A stretch of DNA of 64,000 nt from contig JAEVHH010000004.1 of assembly GCA_017607445.1 (NCBI GenBank), forward strand, positions 2,604,001 to 2,668,000, given 5' to 3'. The first letter of the stretch is position 1; every line of letters starts with the position of its first letter. Position numbers and translations under genes: made by a program. A model generated the notes under the pieces. That model was not told the DNA's origin and did no database searches. It saw nothing but the letters and a program-made list of their open reading frames with translations. Shown in pieces: positions 57,538 through 64,000 of the stretch. Source of the DNA: Histoplasma ohiense (taxonomy: Eukaryota > Ascomycota > Eurotiomycetes > Onygenales > Ajellomycetaceae).

Positions 57538-60524
57538 TCAATAATAAATCGGTTCCTGATAAATCGGCGGCATCCCTTTCTCCTCATTCCACGTAATCTT
57601 ATTATTCTTCTCATCAATCGTCGCATCCTCGTCGGAAATCGCAATCACCTTGGACGTATGCGCCACCTCCTGCCTACTCACTCCACCAACATCGCGTGGA
57701 ATCCACAACAACGGCGGCTTCGAGCCGACAGAAGGGTGGAAATAAGCATTCTGCTCAACCTCAGGAGTATATGAGATATCGGCAAAATCCTTGGGGACGA
57801 GCTTGCGCAGAGTTTCGTAGTTGGCGTATCTGTCTGGGCGCAGAAATTTGCCGACAATGCCATGGGGCTTTGTTGGGAGGAGGTCGGTGGGGTTTGATAT
57901 CCCCTTTTCGGCATCAGTGCCATCCGCGCCATTGCTGGAAGGACCAACAGCGGGCTTTTCAGCAGCATCACTGTTGTCTTGAGGAGAGCCATCTTTGGCG
58001 AGCAGGTCCTGCTCTTCTGCTTCGAGGTTGCGTGGCAGATACTCGAGCAATGGAGTGACAGCAGCATTAAGCGAAACATGGTAGATAACTACAAAGACAA
58101 GGAAGATGATCATGAGGATTAAGGGCCCGAGGGCGCTCCTGTCACTGCCAGTGCTGATGGCAAAGAGGCCCACTAGACAGAGAATGAGGAGGTAGCAGCC
58201 TACGGCTGTTTGTTGGAGGGCACGAGGGTAAATCATGCCTTTGGTGTCGATGTTGCTATTGGTGACGTACAGCATGTTATAACGATATGCGACATAGAAG
58301 AGGAACAATCCAATAGTGGCGAAGCCAAGGACCAAGGGGGCAATGGCACCATAGGTAATGGCTAAAGAGGGGGAGTAATCAGTCTGATTATGGTTTGATA
58401 ACGATGAGATTGGGATGGGTTTACATACCAATCACGCAAAGGTTGGTCAGAACCGGCAAGACGGTCCCCCAACCCAAACCGGAGAGCGTTGACCACCGTT
58501 TGTACATCTTTCGGGGAGTGTTGTCCAAAAGAGTGCCCAAGATTTTTGATACAACCAAGCCAGCGATCTGGAGCAGAGCACCCGCACTGAAAGTTAGACC
58601 CTGGAGAATGAAGTACGCAATATAGAAGTTAGACGCTTTGGGGATGTTCTGAGCCAGCAATGTAGCTGCACTTTCAGGTTTTTGGATCACTTTCTGTACA
58701 ACACTTGAGGCTGCAGAAGATAATGTTGTAACAAGGAACACCTGGACAACCTGGAATCCAAAATAGAAGTTTTGGGTTCTGAGCTCTGCAGCAGCTGTAG
58801 TTGGACATCCACCAAGTCGTGCCATTACTACAAATCGAAACAATTAGCGTGGAGAATAGTTAAGTGATTGGACAGCACTTACGTCGAAGTATGATGGGCA
58901 GCAGAGCCATCAGAACTGCAAGGAGCACAGCGGGGAGCAGGGAAGTGATAAGACCCAGAATGACCGGAGGACAGTCATTAATAAATCCGAGAAAAGGGAC
59001 TTTTTCTGTTAAGAAGTTGATGTTTGAGATGGCACCCACAACAGCAACTGGAATCGCCCAGAAGATGATCAGGGTTACAACAGCACCAATGGTGGCAGCA
59101 TTTCTGATAATAAGCTCCCACCACTTAATCCTCAAATTTGACCAGATGATATCGTTTGGATTGAGACCAATGTATCGTGGAGCCATGTGGAGGGGTTGGT
59201 TATGAGCAACTGATGCCGGAGTTAGTAAGTGTACCCAATGATTTTGATGTCGCAAGTTAACAAGTTAACATACCCATTTGATACGCTGCCTGCGCCTCAT
59301 TTTGAGTGTAGAATTCTACAAATACCGCGGATATTTTCTTAGCATCACCAGCACGATGTTTTGCCTGGAGGGCTTCTATTTCTGGATTCAAACGCTCGAT
59401 CTCAGTCCTCGACCAGTTGATGGTATCAACCTTTTTGCCAATAAGGGGTTTGAGTTTATGGGTAGGCCTATTGGAAGGTTTTATCCAGCGGGCGGCCACT
59501 GAGCCTGATTCTGCCTGAGCCTCATCACCAGTAAGATTATCTGTGTCGTGGTTTTCCTCATCGGCTGGCTTAGCCTTGAGAGACTTAATGCGTGCACCAT
59601 TGGCCAATTTGATCAGTTTTGTTTCAGCGGCCTCAAGGCGGAATGCGGTTTTGTCTCTTTCCTCAACCAAGTCCGCCAATTCCTTGGTGTCAGTTGGGAT
59701 CCAAACATTTTTCACTTTATCATCGCCATAAATACGTCGAATCTTTGCTTCATTCAAGTATTCTTGGGGGACAGAGGTGAAAAGAACGGTCTTCGAAGAG
59801 ATACGGGAAGCGTAAAGTGGAGAGAAGAAGTATGCTTGGCGCAGGTTGATGAAAAAGAGCATTTCCCGTGTGATCATGAAGAAAACAAAACCTTTGGGTG
59901 AGTGGTATGCGATTTTAGTACTTTGCTTACTTTCCGGCCATTGAGGGCAGGTGGGACCTACCAACGAAGATCCAAGTCACAAAGGTATGGGCATAGAATC
60001 TATTCAGGTTGTTTTTCACGTTTCCAAAAGTGAGGATATCCAATTGTTTTAATCCCCCACCGCCAGTGGCATTGATGGGAAATAGAACTGGCCAGGTGAT
60101 AAAACAGCCCACCAGGCAAATTGTCGTTGCAATCTTCAGGTATCGAAGGAGGAGATATGCATCTAGAGAGTGATGTCGCAATACGTATTCATCAGACAGC
60201 TTGGCCATCGACGTTATCCAACCAAAGATCCCCGGTGATGGCGCTGGAGTGCGCTCCTGCTCTCGCAGTGAGCCAAGATAGGTTCTTGGTGCATATTGGC
60301 GACGTTGACTTTGACGGAGAATGATGAAGAGCAGTACCATGGCCCCGGAGATGATGAGGGTGGGGATCAAGGTCGAGACCAGCCCGGAGGCCGAGTTGGA
60401 GGTATTCTTAGGGTCCTCGTCCTGGGGTGCGAGTACATTGTTAGATTCAAGTCTTACATCTCGAAGCAAACATGCCGGCCACGTTCAAGAAGAGAGATTG
60501 AGGGTTATAACCATTGCTTACCAT
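57538..60524 (-). CDS. CSC1/OSCA-like stress-gated cation channel
   Basis: Six coding exons on the minus strand: 60524-60522 (ATG only), 60421-59962, 59891-59274, 59209-58883, 58827-58429, 58361-57538. They sum to 2631 nt, in frame, 876 residues, with short introns (55-100 bp) of consistent phase. It is an integral membrane protein of the DUF221/RSN1_7TM family, calcium-permeable channels opened by membrane tension or osmotic stress. N-terminal membrane segments (LIPTLIISGAMVLLFIIL; ICLVGCFITWPVLFPI) precede the cytosolic PHM7-type domain (VLFTSVPQEYLNEAKIRRIYG, then AVFVEFYTQNEAQAAYQM). Then come the pore-region helices: APRYIGLNPNDIIW, VVTLIIFWAIPVAVVGAI, FYIAYFILQGLTFSAGAL, YGAIAPLVLGFATIGLFLFY. 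The tail is long and acidic. It may reside in plasma or internal membrane; fungi have several paralogues. Confidence 0.94.
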
Positions 60525-63500
60525 GGCTGCGGTTTCTGCTACAGCTGCCCCTGTGTTCCGCTGTCAAGCTGCACAATGCAGGTCGATGGGGAGCCGCCAA
60601 CTGCAGCAATGACAGCAAAGACGGACTCAAGTTAACGATATATATCGCCAGCCTTCGAGCGCACAATGGAATCAGATAAAAAGGGGAAAAAAGGAAACAA
60701 GGCCCGGAAGAGGGGAACAGTGTTGAATTTTCATTTATGTGCAAGTTCAAAAGCAGGAGAGGCAGGAAAATGAAAATAAAAAGAGGCGACGATACAAAGG
60801 AGCAAGCCAGGCAAGCCACGATGAAGTGGACAAACACGCGATTTGCTGCCGCAAGCGTTCACTGCTCGATGGCAAGCCACAGCTCTATCTGATGCAAGAG
60901 GCAGGAAAATAGTTGTTGTTCTGCCACCAAGCTGGGAATCCATCACAGCAAGTCAATGCCGGGTTTGGCATTGGCCAGGCTTACTGGTTGCTAGGTTTTC
61001 TTTCTTTTTCTCATATTTTTTTTTTTAGAGCTCGCGGAGCCGAGGACTCCCTCGACGATCAGGATCCACTCAGAGGCAAAAGATATCTTCATTCTGCACA
61101 TATCTGTACTATGTATCGTCTGGAGTGATCACTTCCTACCCCGGTTCCTTTGGTCTCCATCGGCTTTTACCCTTCTCAGAGCCGTGGCATTACCATTTGT
61201 GTTGCTACAAACCTCTCCTGTTTTTTTTTTGCGTACTCCGTAGTATCGGCAACATTTTCTCAGAGCTAGCGAGCCAGCATGAGAAGTGGCGAGTTTTGCT
61301 CCTGAGCTATCCAAGGTTTTGCCCAGAGTTATAGCTTCCAATGGCAGACCATGGGCGTGATGCTCATCACGTCAAATAGTCAGAATGCCATACGAGATCC
61401 TCGATCGCCGGGGGGCTTGGAAGAATCACTGCCCAAAGGGGCAGCCAGTTCTCTGAAGGGGAAACTCTGCTGCCAATAACCATGCGCGAAATCCCGAAGG
61501 AATGGACTATCACGTTTAAACTTCGAGCTAAGGTGCGCGGAGCCCTGGACAGTGGACACATTGAGCGGAGCTGTCTGTGGACACCGGGCGCCTTGTCTGG
61601 CGGCCCTTACTGGCCTCGCCACCAGAAAACAGGAAACGGTGAACGGGTGACAGAGCCATGGCGAGCTATGTTAATTTTCCTGTCACTTCCAGCAGTTTAC
61701 ATTTCAGGCATTTTATTTTTCACGACCTTCCACGGCGGTTTGTACTATGTATGTCGCCTTAAAATTGAACAGGCCCAAAATTGTAAAAATTGGTTACTGG
61801 TTAGGCCCCGCGCAAAATCGCATCGCTGTTGATCGAGGAATTTGCTAAACCAGGCTAAATTATTATTCAATGGACTTCTGCGTCAGATGCCATTCAAAGT
61901 TGGCCCTGCCAAGATGGCTGGCTGATCGTTCCTCGGCTGATGCGATTTTGCTAACATGGATTCTAAGTATTTGGTATTTTCGTCAACATGAAATGCCCGC
62001 GTTTGAAGGTGCAGCAAGGTGGACAAATATGAACTGGACCATTTCCATTACTCCTGGCTGAGGTTAGGCATCATTCCTCCAAAACAAGCCCAAATCGTCC
62101 AGGCGGGTTTGTGATTGATCAGATATAACAACAGTACTATTTCTCGTATCCCCCAGAACCTCCAAGTTCGCAGGGGGAAATGAAATTCGGATAGCTATGG
62201 GCAACGTACACCATTCCATTGCTCCTCATGAATCAATTTCGCTTCAATTTCACTGGGATGTCTAACTACTACTTTATGCGTCGCAGCTCACGAAATCTTC
62301 CCATGTCTCGGCTCCTGGCACCCTCGAATCCCCTACTCTCCCTTGCCCGCTTCTTCCCAAATCCGTTCCATCACGGTTTCAGCAAAAGGCCATGGATTCA
62401 TGTGTTGCCGTTCGCTTCCATGCAAGTGCCTTTCGATGGGTTTTGCGACTCTTGATCCCAAGGCAGAAGGAGAGGAAGATGGAGTCCTGTCATAAATATG
62501 TCCGAAGGTTATTCTTATTATTACTGTTGCAATTGGTGAAGCCTCTCGCTTGAGATAGTGGTGTTTGTAACGCAAAGGTACTGTACGACAAGTTCGTGTC
62601 CGCATGTCATCAATGGGGGTTGACTTTGTCCGGATCTCCTGTGATTATTTCTCGCGACGCTTGCACACATTGCTACGGCCTAATTATGGATTAGACACCA
62701 ATCGAAAAATCCACATCGATACCCCCTTTTATGAAATCCCTCGGGGCTGGCCTTCATTGAGTTCTATGATCTGTTGCCCGAAAAATAAAGTTCCTGAGGA
62801 CTCATAGTTTATACCTTGCCCGTGGCCGAATTTGAAGACCGCATGGTCAGCCAGCCGGTCACCGGAAAACTGCCCCACCAATCTTACTCTTGGGTTTATG
62901 TCTGCAAATGTAGTGCTGACTGCTCTCTGCAGCTTTGACGAAACCCGCGTTGACATCATTGCTGGCCACGCTGGAGGGCGTGGAGTAGGGTTGCAAGGCG
63001 GATATTGGGTAAGTGGCGCCACAATGAGGGAGAGGATTTCCATTCTCACGCTCCTGTGTCCAGGTATGGGATGTTGGACTGGTTGTGTTCAGTATTCAGG
63101 ATATCCTCAAAGGAGGATACAATTTTCCTACAAAGAAAGATAGCGTATTGAATGATAAATAGCACCTAACTAATCAAAGACCGTCTTCCTCCCCAGGCCC
63201 TCCTTTCGGAGTTCATTAAAATGTGGCTAGATATGTGTCCTTTGTCAACAACATATCCGAAAGGATCTACCCCAATCCCAGACCTAGATCCTTTACGGCG
63301 TGCATTTTGATTGTGACTAGTGATTGAGCAGCATATCTAGAAAAGTTGGAGACAACTTCTTTATATAAAATTTAGTATCTTTCATTGTTCTTATACTTTT
63401 CTACCGTATTGGATACAAGACTGTGAGCAGTGGCTTTGGGTCAGTGGGTAATATCAAACCTTCAAACACTGGGCGGGGAGATCCTCGTTTTGTCACACAT

Positions 63501-64000
63501 CAGCGCTGAGAACTCGTGGTATAATTATCATTGTTACTGGCGCAACAGAACTGTGGCGGAATTGTTTTCCCGGCTCGATGACGCAGCTCTTGTGTTTATT
63601 GAGACGACAATTGGGTGAGATTTCGGCGAACCTTTGGGAGGTGTCTGTACGACGCTTCACAAGCAACTCGTAGTGGGATCTATGCGAAATGTTATTATCC
63701 ATCTGCATGTCACCCGTGCTGTCAATCGGGGCTTCATGTAGGATTGCTCTCGTATTTAAGATTGAGAGGGAGATGGGAATTGAAAATATTCCCGGACGCA
63801 GGACCAACCCTTGCTCAACTTTGAACTTTTGTCGACTTGTAAAGGGTTGACACAGTAGTTTCACCGTCCCCATGCAATCCTCATACATTTCTCTCGGGTG
63901 GGTTGCCTCCACCACGAACTAAGGTGTGGTATCAATTCGCCTTTTGGAGAAACTCTTGCTCGCCTCTCTTCAGTCATTTAGGCATGCCCTCCTACCAAGC
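60525..64000. other. 3.5 kb right end with no supported gene
   Basis: This begins with the CSC1 promoter and leader. Numerous frames below 140 residues show no motifs. A TACTCCGTA 9-mer is at 61234-61242. There is no evident repeat or RNA gene. A gene whose start lies beyond the window edge cannot be excluded. Confidence 0.5.

Overview
The window looks like a chromosomal segment of a filamentous ascomycete, most likely of the order Onygenales. The evidence is short introns (about 50-120 bp) with GTATGT/GTAAGT donors, widely spaced genes, DBP7, ASA1 and PAN6 type core eukaryotic genes, and an AT-rich, CpG-depleted island holding a Ty3/gypsy chromovirus. The order is an inference from overall character and from family members I recognise; I cannot name the species.

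Layout. 1-19 kb is a normal gene-bearing region: a 7-exon PlsB/GNPAT-type acyltransferase ending in a peroxisomal SKL signal (1331-4265, minus), a small conserved gene broken by one in-frame TGA (5657-6202, minus), an APH-fold kinase (6858-7784), pantoate-beta-alanine ligase PAN6 (9282-10373), the DEAD-box helicase DBP7 (10714-13074), convergent ASA1 (13173-14798, minus), a divergent pyridoxamine-phosphate-oxidase-like FMN protein (15309-16493) and a 4-exon cysteine-rich protein with half of a Zn2Cys6 signature (17449-19036). A very long gene-free stretch follows (19.0-25.8 kb), then an intronless conserved coiled-coil protein (25821-26915).

28.6-37.14 kb is an AT-rich island. It contains one full-length but heavily mutated chromovirus: 471-bp LTRs, GAAAC target duplication, self-complementary primer binding site, gag zinc knuckle, protease, RT, RNase H, integrase and chromodomain. 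To its right are an older solo LTR of the same family and an 89-bp direct repeat.

37.1-49.6 kb is gene-poor and holds decayed genes: a broken DUF3435 tyrosine recombinase, the family of Starship 'captains' (about 41361-43000), followed by a broken short-chain dehydrogenase (44016-45068). From 49.6 kb normal density partly returns: a small coiled-coil protein (49662-50084, minus), a DUF6891 protein (51921-52535), a hypothetical gene I assembled from three exons (54304-55781), and a CSC1/OSCA-type stress-gated cation channel in six exons (57538-60524, minus). The last 3.5 kb shows no gene.

How the genes relate. They are mostly unlinked housekeeping functions (lipid acylation, pantothenate and CoA synthesis, ribosome biogenesis, chromatin complex assembly, membrane mechanosensing), as expected for a fungal chromosome without operons. 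The unusual content is the mobile-element region between 28.6 and 45 kb. All exon boundaries were set by eye from splice signals and frame continuity; where the summed length closes in frame this is stated.
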